This document shows, piece after piece, positions 12,470-24,877 of a stretch of 64,000 bases of DNA. Location: positions 13,093,106 through 13,157,105 of the forward strand of contig CM022666.1 of NCBI GenBank assembly GCA_012295275.1. Direction: 5' to 3'. The notes under the pieces were generated by a model, which had not been told where the DNA came from, did no database searches, and worked only from the letters and a program-made list of their open reading frames with translations. This DNA comes from Chrysomallon squamiferum. Its lineage: Eukaryota > Mollusca > Gastropoda > Neomphalida > Peltospiridae. The first letter of the stretch is position 1, and each line of letters starts with the position of its first letter. Both the position numbers and the translations under genes were made by a program.

Positions 12470-13190
12470 TGTGATAGGTACTAGTTGCTAGCAATGATAT
12501 ACCCTTGTCACTAACAAATGATATATCCTTGTCACTAACAAATGATATATCCTTGTCACTAACAAAATATATATATCTTAATTAGTGTAATTGTCTTGTC
12601 ACTAACAAATGCTAACAAATGATATCCTTGTCACTAACAAATGATATATCCTTGTCACTAACGATTAATATATCATTGTCACTAACGTTTTATATATATA
12701 CTACTCCTTAATTAGTGTAATGGTCTTGTCACTAACGAGTGATGCATATTAGTCGCTAACAAATGATATATCCTTGTCACTAACAAATGATATATCCTTG
12801 TCACTAATGACTAACATATCATTGTCACTAACGAGTGATGTATATTAGTCGCTAACAAATGATATATCCTTAAAAACCAACGAGTGATATATTCGCTAAT
12901 AAATTATATATCTTTGTCACTAACTAATGATATATCTTTGTCACAATGGAGTGATATATTCTAGCATTAACAATTGATATATCTTTGTCACTAACGAATG
13001 ATATATTCTATTCACTATCTAGGTTATATTCTTGTTGTAGTCACTAACGAATGATATATATATTAGAGTTATACTCTTTCATCACTAAAGAGTGATATAT
13101 ACTAGTCATTAATCACCGATATATTCTTGCTACATACGAGTTATATATGTTTGAGTGTGTGTGTGTGTGTGTGTGTGTGTCTGTGTGTGT
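12470..13190. repeat. ~24-bp minisatellite and GT run
   Basis: Degenerate units of AACAAATGATATATCCTTG then TCACT, some with GAGTGATGTATATTAGTCGC variants and larger composite units (a TTAATTAGTGTAATGGTCTT phrase occurs twice). It ends in a GT microsatellite at 13152-13192. Confidence 0.92.
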
Positions 13191-13644
13191 GTCACTAAAG
13201 AATACTTAAAACGTATCCAATCCCCATTGTAATTTAATAGTGCATTACCATTGTATGTATACGACGCCATAAAAGCTTATATTCAAATCTGCTGAAACGG
13301 TTCAGAAAATAACCAATACAGAGATGTTATCTTTAAGTGTGATTCGCTCTTCGATCGAATCTTTGCAGTTAAGATTCTAATCTTAACAAGCTTAAAATCG
13401 TTTAAATTTAGTATTGTGTATCTGCTTTACAATTTCAAATGTCATCTGTCCCCCATGGCTCAACAAGTAGATAAAATATGTGTGCATATTTACATTCGTG
13501 CATTTGTCGATAAGGTTTGTTTTGGAAGTTTTATGAAGATTTAGGTCAAATGTTTTTTGCTATCTCAGTTGGACTCCTTTAAAATCACAGATAAACAGAA
13601 CGTATTGTTATAAATCATTGAACATAATTATATGCTTCCAAGTA

Positions 13645-13872
13645 GCATCAAGGGGGTTGAAACAACAACTACATTCAAAACACTACTCAAAACCCATTTC
13701 TTTTAAATTCAGTTTGTTAATATATAGTTAGATTTTATTTTCCAATTTTTACCACCATTTTAACATGTCTTAATATGTTTATATCCATCTCTTTTTATAT
13801 TTTAATTTAATAGTTACACTGTAAAGCACCCTTGAACTTATTTGGTATGGAAAAGGTGCTATATAAATGTGG

Positions 13873-13914
<42 letters not shown>

Positions 13915-13936
13915 TAATAATAATAATAATAATAAT
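13645..13936 (+). mobile_element. 5'-truncated non-LTR retrotransposon (LINE) 3' end
   Basis: An end-of-reverse-transcriptase-like reading TTFKTLLKTHFF (from ~13669) is followed by a UTR ending GTAAAGCACCCTTGAACTT and GGTGCTATATAAATGTGG, then a TAA microsatellite tail. This order is typical of L2/RTE-like LINE tails with a simple-repeat end. Only the end is present. Clade is uncertain. Confidence 0.65.
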
Positions 13937-13939
13937 AGA

Positions 13940-14470
13940 ATTATACTTACGTGGCGCTTTCTGAACTGATTAATGAATGACACGTGAAGTTTGTGTTATA
14001 TCTTCTGGGACAACGGCTATTTATTTTTCAACAGATCTGTGTTGATGTTAACTCAGAGTTTAATTAATACGAGTTCTTTACTTGTGTCCCAATGACCGAG
14101 TTTTGTGTGAACTACAAAATTATCTTTGCTTGCAATAAAACGTGACGTTTCTAAAACAAAAATGTTAACGTCCATTTCTGGTTGTTTAATTTAGTGTTTT
14201 TAGTGTATAAACTACTTTACTTTTAGTGAGAATAGTTAATCTATAACGACTAAAACATTTACAAGTAAACAGTATATATTTAGGATATATCCTATCATAA
14301 ATATATTTTGTTTTAGGACAGAGGTCCTAACAGTTAATAGTAAATATCAATTTATACTTATTTTCATTTTTATTTATTTATTTGTAATTTGTCTGAGTAT
14401 GTTTAGAATTATTTTATTATTCTTCATTTTACTACAACAATGAAAAATAACGTCTTCTACTACTATTATT
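13940..14470. other. Intergenic, no gene
   Basis: AT-rich unique sequence without coding signal. Confidence 0.5.
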
Positions 14471-14589
14471 TCTTAAGCTAATGCTGCACCTGCTACTGAT
14501 ACTACTGTATACCTCTGTTATTAGTAGTATTATTAATACTATCACTAGTACTACTACTACGGTGCTGCTACTCCTACAACGTCTACGAT

Positions 14590-15030
14590 TGGTACTGTGC
14601 TGCTATTACTACTATATAACGTTTCTAATATTACTGCCACCACCTATACCACTATTACAATTACTACTACTACTACTACTACTGCTGCTACTACTACTAC
14701 TATATAACGTGTCTAATATTTGCCACCACCTATAATTACTACTACTACTACTACTACTACTACTATATAACGTTTCTAATATTACTGCCACCACCTATAC
14801 CACTATTACAATTACTACTACTACTACTACTACTGCTGCTACTACTACTACTATATAACGTTTCTAATATTACTGCCACCACCTATACCACTATTACAAT
14901 TACTACTACTACTGCTGCTACTACTACTACTATATAACTAATATTACTACTACTATTACTACTACTACTGCTGCTACTACTACTATATAACGTTCTAATA
15001 TTGCTGCCACCACCTATACCACTCAACAAC
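14590..15030. repeat. Composite minisatellite with internal TAC microsatellite
   Basis: Four to five copies of a 70-120-bp unit: TATATAACGTTTCTAATATT, then ACTGCCACCACCTATACCAC, TATTACAATTAC and a TAC/TGC run. Copy length differs mainly by the number of TAC triplets. TAC tracts flank it from 14480 to 15190. Confidence 0.92.
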
Positions 15031-15103
15031 GACGACGACGTTAGTATTACTACCATTAATGCTTCTGTTAATAATCTGACTTATACTCATACTTTCATTG
15101 AAA

Positions 15104-15200
15104 TACAACTACTACTACTATTCTATTACTACTACTACTACTACTACTACTATTACTACTACTACTACTATTACTACTGCTACTACCACTATTACTATCA
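15104..15200. repeat. TAC trinucleotide microsatellite
   Basis: Imperfect TAC/TAT triplets; poly-Tyr/poly-Thr frames here are artefacts. Confidence 0.9.
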
Positions 15201-15437
15201 CTTCTAATAGAAAGACATTAAATCAGAAAATGTTTCTTTTGAAGCAGGTTTTTAAAAATGTATGTTCATTGCATTCACAGTTTATTGTGAGACGTCTGCT
15301 GAAGTTGTGGAATGTTCTAGAATTTCACCACAAACCACGTTAAACTGTTTTAGCAGAATTAATTTTAGCTTTTATTTATTTAATTATTAGTTTATTTATT
15401 TTGGATATTTTAATGTTTAATTTTTAATTCTTTTTAT

Positions 15438-15440
15438 GTC

Positions 15441-15487
<47 letters not shown>

Positions 15488-15640
15488 TTGCTGTTTTCGT
15501 TATAGTTATGTTTGGTACAAATAAATAATAGCTATCCATCTATCTATCTGTTTGTCTGTCTGTCTCTCTGTCTTTCTGTCTCTCTGTCTTTCTGTCTGTC
15601 TATCTGTCTATTTATCTATCTATAGATATAGATATATTTT
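15438..15640. repeat. AAT and CTGT/CTAT microsatellites
   Basis: AAT run at 15440-15486 and a tetranucleotide CTGT/CTAT tract at 15534-15622. Confidence 0.92.
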
Positions 15641-16125
15641 ATCAAGCTCTATCTTTACAACTGCAAACAGCTGAAATAATATAAAACAGAAAAAGGCATT
15701 GTTTGGAAAAGAAAGAACAACAAAATAAAAATAATAAAATAAAACGTGATAACGCTGGACATATGTTCACTGCTTTTCCAATCGGTATTTATACTTGTAT
15801 TTTAAACTAAACAGTGATTCTGGTAATGAATTTATAAATTTGCCAAACATCTGAAATATTACCTTAATTCATTACCTTCTTTTTTTTACTTTATCGGTAT
15901 CAAAATGTGTGTGTGTGTCTGTGTGTGTGTGTGTGTTATCAAACTTTTTTTTTTATATTGAAACTGTTTATAAGACAATTACAAAAACAACGTTTGAATG
16001 ATACACATGAAACAGTTAATTTCAACAGGTATTTAAAGCTGATTAGTAAAATACATCTAAGGTAGGTGCGCAATGTTGTAAAAAATTACAGCAAAATAAA
16101 TAAGAAAATGTATAACAAATAGAAA

Positions 16126-16126
16126 C

Positions 16127-16171
<45 letters not shown>

Positions 16172-16192
16172 TAATAATAATAATAATAATCT
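16126..16192. repeat. AAT microsatellite
   Basis: About 20 AAT units with one interruption. Confidence 0.95.
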
Positions 16193-16603
16193 TTCGTCTC
16201 TCTACTAAACTAAACAGAATCAGTCAGCCATGACCATTTCATGATCTATGGTTACATAAAGAATCACAGGTACATATCGACACAGAACATGATGGTTCAG
16301 TCTAGTACATAACCTTAAAAGAGGGGGGCGGGAAATTCTAAAACCTCGGTAATACAAATGAAAATTACATAAAAGAAATGCACAGACAGCTTTTCTCTTA
16401 CATAAGAGACGGATGGGTTCTTTATTATTATAATTTTTTTATTTATTATTATTATAATTTTTTTTTTTTGCAGCACTAATGCATCGCTTTATGCAGGTTT
16501 TTGTTGGAGAGGACAAAGAGCTATTTCTCGTTCTTGTGACATCTCCGACATTGCTTCATCGAAATCGTCTAATTTCGTGTATATGGAAGTGTTAAATACA
16601 AAC

Positions 16604-16667
16604 AAATAAATAAATAAATAAATAAATTAATTAATTAATTAATTAATTAATCACAACAACAACAGAA

Positions 16668-16718
<51 letters not shown>

Positions 16719-16735
16719 AATAAATAAATAAATAC
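16604..16735. repeat. AAAT, TTAA and AAT compound microsatellite
   Basis: Blocks of AAAT, AATT, AAT and AAAT again. Confidence 0.95.
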
Positions 16736-16894
16736 ATTTCTTTTTGCTAATGGATAAAGCTATGGAATGACGGTTATAAAACTACGTTTAAATATGTGAG
16801 AAAATCACATCCTGCTAACAGATGAAATCAGGAAGTCGTCACAGCCGGTGTCGTCATTCATCTTCATTCCGTGGAAAAAGTTCCGCGCTCTACA

Positions 16895-17340
16895 ACCGTT
16901 AATAATGAAAAGGTATTTTGGTGTCGTTAAACAAATAACTGAAGCTTTGATACACCAACGTAAAATTAAGTATAACGGCGCGAATATAAAAATGTGTACG
17001 CTAGCGAGCTCCAAGACAGATTTCATATTTCGTTGCAGTAAAATTATAATTTGCTGTCATTGAACAAGCAACTGAGTTCTGACGTAATATAAACTGTGTT
17101 TTGAATACACAAATATGCACGGATGAACACACACTCACTCACAAACACTCTTTCTCTTCATGATAGATTTCATATTTCATTTTGTTACTGTAACTACTTT
17201 AAAAAAATGTATTTTAGTGTCGTTAAGCAAATAATTCTAGCTTTCAGCTTAATATAAACTATAACGGTCGGAATATATAAATATACACAGCTGAACATAT
17301 AGCTACATTTGTTTTTTCTCCAGATATATTTCATTTCATT
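16895..17340. repeat. ~150-bp tandem repeat, about three diverged copies
   Basis: TATTTTGGTGTCGTTAAACA (from ~16913) recurs as TATTTTAGTGTCGTTAAGCA (~17210). AGATTTCATATTTC recurs at ~17018 and ~17166, and in altered form at ~17323. TATAACGGCGCGAATATA (~16971) recurs as TATAACGGTCGGAATATA (~17260). Confidence 0.7.
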
Positions 17341-17649
17341 ACTTTGTTTTTAAATAAACTATTATAAAGATGAAGATGTATTGCTACATTACAATAATTA
17401 ATATGAACTAGATACAGACTTCTTTAGTTTATGTTTTGTTGAAAATAGGTGTATATTTTTAGGTAGGTCATGATCTTGGTTAGAATAGGAAGATTAATAG
17501 TTTTATTTTTGTTTTAAGAGCATGTGGTACGACGAATGGATTTTTCTGCATTGTCATGGTTTCTGTTTTATTTTATAGGTGACATCGTTTACAACACCAG
17601 CGATTTTGTTTGATAAATTACAACACTAAATTTTTCTGCATAACACGGG

Positions 17650-17650
17650 A

Positions 17651-17725
<75 letters not shown>
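17650..17725. repeat. GA microsatellite
   Basis: About 35 GA units with one interruption. Confidence 0.95.
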
Positions 17726-17727
<2 letters not shown>

Positions 17728-17863
17728 AAAAAATAATATGAGACTGATATGAAATCTAAAGTTAGAATTTCAGTTCGCGTTGTTTTCGTGGCCTTTTTAC
17801 CGTTAAAAAAGAAAAGAAAAACTCAGCGATTAGACGAGTCGAAGGATCACTCTTCCAGTTATG

Positions 17864-17914
<51 letters not shown>
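17864..17914. repeat. ATT microsatellite
   Basis: About 17 perfect ATT units; the poly-Tyr and poly-Asn frames are artefacts. Confidence 0.95.
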
Positions 17915-17949
17915 GGGGAGAAAAATCACAAAACGCTTGTTTAATTGAT

Positions 17950-20500
17950 TCATTTATTTACAGGTTAAATCATACAAATAACTGTAAAAAATAAAACTGG
18001 AAATTTAAACATCTCACTTTCTTTCACTCACATCCGAACAGAATATAACAACTTAGCATTAAAGCAGTGGAATCGGTAGTCAATGAACAAAAACCAAAAA
18101 TTTACACAAATCCTAACAATCAACAATATATAAACATTTTTTTTTTTTTTTTTTTTTCTACATAAAGTGAAACCTGGTTACATATAAATAATTAAATCTT
18201 AAAATAAGCATGCCTGTGAACGTGTTTAACATAATTAATTATTTAATCACTGATTATAAAAAGTATAGACAAAAATTTCAATAAACAATTATACCAATCT
18301 GATGATAGAAGCGTGTGCCATGCACACTACTAACTAAACTAGAAGCTGGTCATTTAATTTTTTTTTTTTTTTTGTTCTTGGAAAACGAATAAAATTAATC
18401 GTTAAATTTGCTTCATTTACTTTTCAATGCGCATGCGTAATCTATATTTAGTAACTGATAGTGGTCAAGCTATTTAAAAACCAAACCGAACATCAAATAC
18501 GTGAATAATAAATAAATTTAGGGGAATGATTACAATTATAATTATGTACAAGTCAACAACAGCATGTAAAATGTTTTTGCGATATCAGTACCAAAATCAG
18601 TAATTTTAAATCTATATACAGTTTAAAAAATAATATATTTATTATATTTTTTTTTATAAACTAGTTAACAGTTAAAACAGGGGAGATTTTTTAGTGTGTT
18701 TTTAAATTTTCAACAAAACATAATAGTCAACCAGCTTTTTTTTCCCAATAACAAAATCTGAGAATAATTCTCGCAGTTTCTGTAACAACAGCGCAGACAT
18801 CAATACTGAAAACAATAACACTGAAAGTACTATTAGTGCAGCTGGAGAAAAAATTTGTCCCCGACGATGAACTTTGCACTAAAATGTACATGTGACGTCA
18901 CGTCTGAAGTAGACAGACGATTGGCTTTTTTGTTTACGTAATTTTCTTTGCGCCTCTCGCAGAAGTTGCTGACGTCTGCTCATTTTTCTGACCAGTTGTA
19001 CTTTTGCCAGACTACTAGTTTCCAGACAACATCTGTGACATTTCGTTCGCATAACTAATTATTCTGATTAAACGTATTTATAATAACATTAATTATTAAC
19101 AAACCATAGATTGCTAAGATCTACATTACGATTTTCTTTTCATAGATATAACTTGAAAGAGAAAAGAAAATACATAATAAAAATAAATTAAATAAAGAAA
19201 AAACTTTTTATAATTTAATTGCGATTAGGCACAGATGGTGTGAAAAATAGATTTTCTTTTCAATTATCAAATAATTAGGGTTTACATAATGAAAATCCTT
19301 TATTGCGAGGGACAGAATTCCTTTTTTTGATCTACACATATTATATTGCTCTGCACAAATTTAAAATAAACATTTGAGAATTTGTTATAAAGACAGTTAT
19401 GGCTTAAGCATAAATTAACATGCAAATTTAAATGTTATGATTTGTTTAACAGTTTTAAAATCTAATTGTCTTTTGTTTGATAATTACCATTAACTAAAAA
19501 CATGTAATTCTAGGATATTTTATCACATTAGTTATCTGCAAGTCAATTTTCCCTAATGTATTCTTTCTTCATTATTTAATATTGTTATCTGAATATTGAA
19601 AATATTTTAAGGGGAGGTACCAATGCAAAATCTGAAATATTTTGGAATAGTTAACATATAAAAAAAATATAGCAGACAACAGCATAAAATACACAGACAC
19701 ACACACAAAAAGAAGAAAAAAATAATATAAATAATAATAACAAAAAAAGTAAATAAATAAAATTTAAAAAGTAATAATGCCATAATAAAAAAAATTAATA
19801 AAAATGTTGAAAGTATAAGCCACTAACCAAAACCACTGATTAAATGACAATGAAAACTGAAAAAATAAGAAAAAAATATATATATTTATATAAAGCAGCA
19901 CAATTTGTATTCTGCACATTTTTAAAATTGCTCTTCACAAATTTTAATTTATACGATGGATATCATTTTAAAGAGCTGTGGTTTAATTATTAAAATAATA
20001 AAAACATTAAATTTTAAAATTGTATAGAACCCCTGCCCAAACTACAAATAGATTTCTCAGTTTAATACCCCTGTAGAGTAATTTTAAAATGTACAGAATC
20101 ATTAATTGTGCCTATATATATACGTGTGTATATACGTATGTATGTATGTATGTGTGTGTGTGCAGAAATGAGAGGATTAAAGCAATAAAAACTTGACTTT
20201 CAACAAAATAAAATATTGTGCGTGTTCAGTAATGGAAAACAAATTTTTCTCCTATTTTTAAGAAGAAAAAAATTGTATTAGTAAAAAAAGGTTTTTGGAT
20301 CAGCACAATTTAGATATTTACAATATTTGTCATGTATCAAAAATATTTCACTTTTTTGGTTTTGTCACACTATAAAATATTGTCACAAAAGATACCTCAT
20401 GTTTATACAAGTCAAAAGTACATTTTTACATGGAATGACAAGTATGTAGAAAGCAAATGAAAAAAAAAAGTATTTACCAATTCCTCAGCAGAAATGAAAT
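17950..20500. other. AT-rich intergenic region downstream of LIPT2
   Basis: About 2.5 kb with scattered poly-A/T and no supportable gene. A less A/T-rich patch at 18830-19010 contains TGACGTCACG but no open frame. Confidence 0.5.
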
Positions 20501-20511
20501 ACCATCTAAAC

Positions 20512-20820
20512 CAGAGGTTTTTAAAACAAATTCTGAGAAAATATTTAATTGATGCATATCCTTTTCCAAGAATCAAGCCAGATCAGCTTCAGTGATGTCA
20601 GTTAATATGTGGGCAAAATGTACACAGTGCTTTAACCAGATCAAATTTAATACTAAATTATAATAGTTTTAAATTAAAAATTGAAAAAAAAAAATTGTTC
20701 AGCTGAGTAGAGGATGATTATCATTTTTTAACAGGCCTTTCTGTATAAATACTGTTTTTAATTTTTTGTCAGCCATTACTGAATTTTCATCATGTACCCC
20801 CAAAAGTTTGAAAACCTCTG
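20512..20820. mobile_element. hAT-like MITE
   Basis: Terminal inverted repeats CAGAGGTTTTTAAAAC (left) and GTTTGAAAACCTCTG (right). The right end, read inward on the minus strand, continues AACTTTTGGGGGTACATGA, typical of hAT elements. About 309 bp, no coding capacity. A clear 8-bp target duplication is not seen. Confidence 0.65.
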
Positions 20821-20860
20821 GTCAAACAACAAAATAAGGATTTGGGAATGGTCAAGTATA

Positions 20861-20863
20861 CAA

Positions 20864-20896
<33 letters not shown>

Positions 20897-20927
20897 AAAG
20901 CCCCCAAACTTCATTTAATAAAAATTA

Positions 20928-20960
<33 letters not shown>
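20861..20960. repeat. Two poly-A tracts
   Basis: A runs at ~20864-20893 and ~20930-20960, split by a short unique segment. Confidence 0.9.
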
Positions 20961-20962
<2 letters not shown>

Positions 20963-21290
20963 TTTAGCTATTTCTGCTATCAAAGTTTTTATTAATTTTT
21001 TTATTATTTATTTAAGCATATTTTTATCAGCTATGCCCATCATGGCACACATTATTTATTAGCACCATTTAATGTCTATTTAACATGGCAGCACAACCCA
21101 TCATATTTGTAAAATGAAATAAACAACAAACGCATAACACAACTGCCCAAAGAAAAATTTCCAGAACTATATATATATATATATATGTAACATAAAAAAA
21201 ATGAATAATAATAATTATTATTAAAAAAGTGATAATCAAAATTATAATAAAAAAAAAAAAATAACCAAAAATACAATAATAATAATTATT

Positions 21291-21296
21291 TTTATT
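21291..21296 (-). terminator. Candidate LIPT2 polyadenylation signal
   Basis: AATAAA on the minus strand, about 265 nt past the LIPT2 stop. The region is so A/T-rich that a chance match is easy; other copies exist. Confidence 0.25.
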
Positions 21297-21560
21297 GAAA
21301 AAAACCCTTGGTAATATTTAGGAAACAAAAACAACCAGTACAGATACAATTATTCTGTACAAATAATCAAATAACCAACACTGTTGCAGCTAACCCTGTT
21401 TGTTTTTTGCATACCTGTATATGTATGTACGTATGTATGTGTATATTTTATATACATATTGCAATATTTTCTTACTGTTGAGGTCATCAAGTTAAAAATC
21501 AACATTCATTACAGTCACTAAGGTATCTTTCATTTAGTGGTGTCAAAAGCCTGTCCATTA

Positions 21561-21886
21561 TCACAGAGTTCCTTTTGGAAAGCCTGTTGACATCTGCCTG
21601 ACGTAATTCTGAACCTTTGGTCCACTGACATTCTGTGAAAATGTTGTGTTCAGATTCCCTGATTCCAACATGGAATACTCCATCTGACAATCAAATGTTT
21701 TTTCAAAAGCATCAATAAATGGGCCAGCTGCTTCCTCAATAGAGATTGGTCGAGAGAGTTCTTTTGACAGTGATGTCACTTCCTTATCTGGAATTCCGCA
21801 TGGCTCTATGTGCTTGAACCACCCCAGGTCTGTGCTACAGTTGAGTGATATTCCGTGTGTAGTCACGTACCTTTTGCCATGCACTC
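21561..21886 (-). CDS. LIPT2: LIPT2 terminal coding exon
   Basis: The acceptor is TTTATAAATTTCAG just above 21886; translation continues from exon 1 as G-V-H-G-K. It holds the active-site cysteine segment (HIEPCGI) and the conserved VTSLSKEL motif, and ends at TGA 21563-21561. The intron between the exons is about 2.5 kb. Confidence 0.93.
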
Positions 21887-24877
21887 CTGAAATTTATAAA
21901 AATTTATATACATGTAGTCTGGGACAAAAAACTTTTTTAGAAGTTTTAAATATGAAACTGAAAAGAATTTTTTCCCACTGATCTGCAACACTCGTTCATT
22001 TTATCTTATATGTACAAAACAAAGACAATCACTCATTCACTCACAAACACACAAACACACACAAACTCTCCCTCCCTCTCCCCCCTCTCTCTCATATTAC
22101 TATAACTAAAACAATTTCATTGTAACTGCAACATTAACTACTGTCACAAAAATGATGTTTTCTTAATAGTCAGAAATAAAAATTGTTTTAGTTAAACAGA
22201 TGGCTGGATGAAAAAATAAAAATAATATTATAATTTAAAAATTAAAAACATTAAAATTTAATGAGTATATTTATATAATAATAATATAAAAAAATAAAAT
22301 AAAATCACATGATTGCTTTATAAGCATTTTTTTTAAAAATTATTATAAAATACCCTTTTAGTTTTAGTCTAAAAACCCAAAACCAATTTGGACTTGACAA
22401 CAACAACAAGATTGTCAAATGACACCCCATAAAAAAAAGCAGGTCAGCTATTTGGTATCAGCAAAAGATATGAAAATAATTTATACAAAATTAAACAGCA
22501 AAAATAATATAAAAATTTCAAAAGTTTATCTAACACAGCGTGAAGAACTGTTCAAAATATAATCATCAGATTTATCTGACAACAAAGCTGAGATCTCAAG
22601 TGTTATAAAGTACCCTGGAGCCATCAGATTAAAACAATGGAACACAACATTTGCAACCAACTCCCACCAGTATGTAAATACTGTCTCATTGTCAGTCCTA
22701 GTAGGAAATATTATGCAATGTGGTAAAAATAGCTGATTGTTTACAGGTGTTGACAGACATCTGTTTCTACTGACAACACATGCAGATGGGGCATGAGTCA
22801 TGTGATTAGGTCCTTGAATAGTGCTGTATGTACTTAGAATGAAAACATACGAAAAACACATGAATTTAAAATATGATCTACAAAAAGTATAAAGTACTGA
22901 TGTATTTAAATTATAAAACCATATATTTAAATTATGTGATGTATTTAAAAAGTTTAATGTATTTTAAAGAGAAATTTAATTAAAACTTGATGTATTTAAA
23001 TTATGTGATATGGTGTATTTCAGATGTAGCTATCTGAATCAGAAAAACTCAAAGACTACTTCAAAACATCCTGGACACATCTGCTCACTACTTTTTCACA
23101 AAGACATTAAATAATTAACAGTGACTTCATGGACAGTTATTCAATAACTGGCTGCCTGCCCAGCAAATGATGAAGGTAACACAAGTGTAAGAGGGACGTC
23201 TGCAGAGTACATTATGGAATGTAACAAACTGAAAACCAGGTTGGATCACTCAAGGCAACAAAAGCAGTAACTTCTGATGTATAATTTACTTATTTAATTG
23301 TTCTTTTTTTTGTTCTATTTACAGAAATTCAGCAACATGACATGGTTATGAATATAATTATAGTAAATGATTTATAGAATTAGTCTATATATCACATGCA
23401 TCACATACTTTACCATATAATGAGTACTTAATTACACAATTTTCTACCATCATGAGCATTATTGTTGCACAACAACATGTGTGGAAAATACTGACAGTGG
23501 TAAATGTGGTAATGTTATATATTTATAAAAGATATTTTACAACCAGTAACAGCAGCCAATAAACAAGCCTTTGCTGCCAACAAAAAAAGGGACCCCATAA
23601 AATACCCCTCTATTCTTATTAAAGAGTAATCTATAAAAGATTCCTTACTGCTAGTTGAAAAGAGTAACCCATAAATGATGCCTTATTGCCAGTTAAAACT
23701 GGTAATCAATGAAGATCACTTACTGTTAATAAAACAGCAAGTAAAATTATTTGATTCTCAGCTTTCATATCATTACACCAAAACTGTTTCAACATTTCAA
23801 CAGACACTAATTTTTCATTAAATAAATAAATAAACAATATACTGATAATAAAAACAGACTGACAGGAAGTCACAGGTGACATTTGTGTGTGTTTTTTTAA
23901 TCAATATGCTCAGATGTGGCTACACTTACTACAGTGCACACAGTTGATACAAGTATGATAACCGTATCACTGTTTTAATATATTCACTATGACAAATGTT
24001 TTTTCTGACAAACAGAAAAATAATACATTACAACAACTGATGAACTGGGAAAATAAAGTTGTGGAACAAACAGAAGATGCACAAGGATTATCTGATTTAA
24101 GAAAATTATTATCAAGCAAAGAAAGATTTCTTCATAATGTTAAAACAGTTTAACAGTTATCAAGTTTTTAATTGTTGTTACTTTATTTTTTACTTTTTAT
24201 TTTTTAAATAAATTTTAATTTTAATAGTAACTGAATGCCAGTAAACAACTGCAAACTAATGGATAGGTGCCCATTCTGCATTTAAACAATATTACACATA
24301 TTTAATTTTTAAAAATTAACCTTGTTCAAAAATTGTATGTGAACAAGATACAATTTAAAAATCACATTTAAACAATATTAAAAATAAAAAATTACAAAAA
24401 TTCACTCACCTATCGCAGCAATTTTTCTGTCTTTGACCCACACCCCTGTGTATTTAGACGTTTGAGCAGAGACACCGAAATATTTGCAGCATTTGATGAG
24501 AGTGTTTTCCAGAGATGATATGTACCACTTCATGCTGGGCTGGAAGTGCTGCAGGTTGAGGATTGGGTAGACAACCAGCTGACCTGGTCCATGAAATGTT
24601 ATAAGTCCACCCCTGTTTGTCTGATAAAACTCTGCTCCCAGTGATTTCAAATGATGCTCCGTGTCTGGACCATAGTCGAGATTTCGTATCCCCACAGTGT
24701 ACACTGGATTGTGTTCCACCATGAGGAGGACATCTTTAGACTTTGCGGTTGGGTGACCGGCTATTTCATCGAGGTGTTGTCGGGCGTATCTCATCTGGAC
24801 ATCGTTGGCTGCTAAGAAGCCCATTCTGCCAAGATTGATGACGTAAACCAAGCGTTTGGACACTGCATGAGCCATCG
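21561..24877 (-). CDS. LIPT2: Lipoyl(octanoyl) transferase 2, mitochondrial (two coding exons)
   Basis: Transfers octanoyl from acyl carrier protein to a lysine of lipoyl-dependent proteins such as GCSH, the first step of mitochondrial lipoate synthesis (family knowledge). Coding exons are 24875-24410 and 21886-21561, joined in phase 1 (last base G of exon 1, GA of exon 2), giving 263 residues; human LIPT2 is about 231. Visible motifs: RGGLITFHGPGQL at residues 88-100, YTGVWVKDRKIAAIG with the conserved Lys151, THGISLNCSTDL at 165-176, and PCGI with the catalytic-type Cys185. The C-terminal ~30 residues extend past the usual end. The Met at 24875 is chosen because it precedes the usual LipB N-terminus and lies two bases after a strong acceptor (pyrimidine tract then CAG at 24878). 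The gene is intact. Mitochondrial location is inferred from the family; the N-terminus (MAHAVSKRLVYVINL) is only mildly basic. Confidence 0.95.
21887..24409 (-). other. LIPT2 intron between coding exons
   Basis: About 2.5 kb of AT-rich intron. It contains a short run of TGATGTATTTAAATTATG-like repeats (22898-23022) and a three-copy ~48-bp degenerate repeat (23628-23735). A 111-codon open frame at 22861-22526 on the minus strand has no recognisable motif and I do not call it a gene. Confidence 0.7.
24410..24877 (-). CDS. LIPT2: LIPT2 coding exon 1
   Basis: On the minus strand the exon starts at 24877 (two UTR bases, then ATG at 24875) after a pyrimidine-rich tract ending in CAG. It ends at 24410 before the donor GTGAGTG. 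It carries the LipB fold core with the RGG/HGPGQL loop and the Lys151 region. The acceptor directly in front of the ATG means a further 5' UTR exon must lie upstream. Confidence 0.93.

Noticed and set aside
22526-22861. 111-codon open frame on the minus strand inside the LIPT2 intron
   Set aside because: No motif, no homology I recognise and no splice support; kept only as a note.
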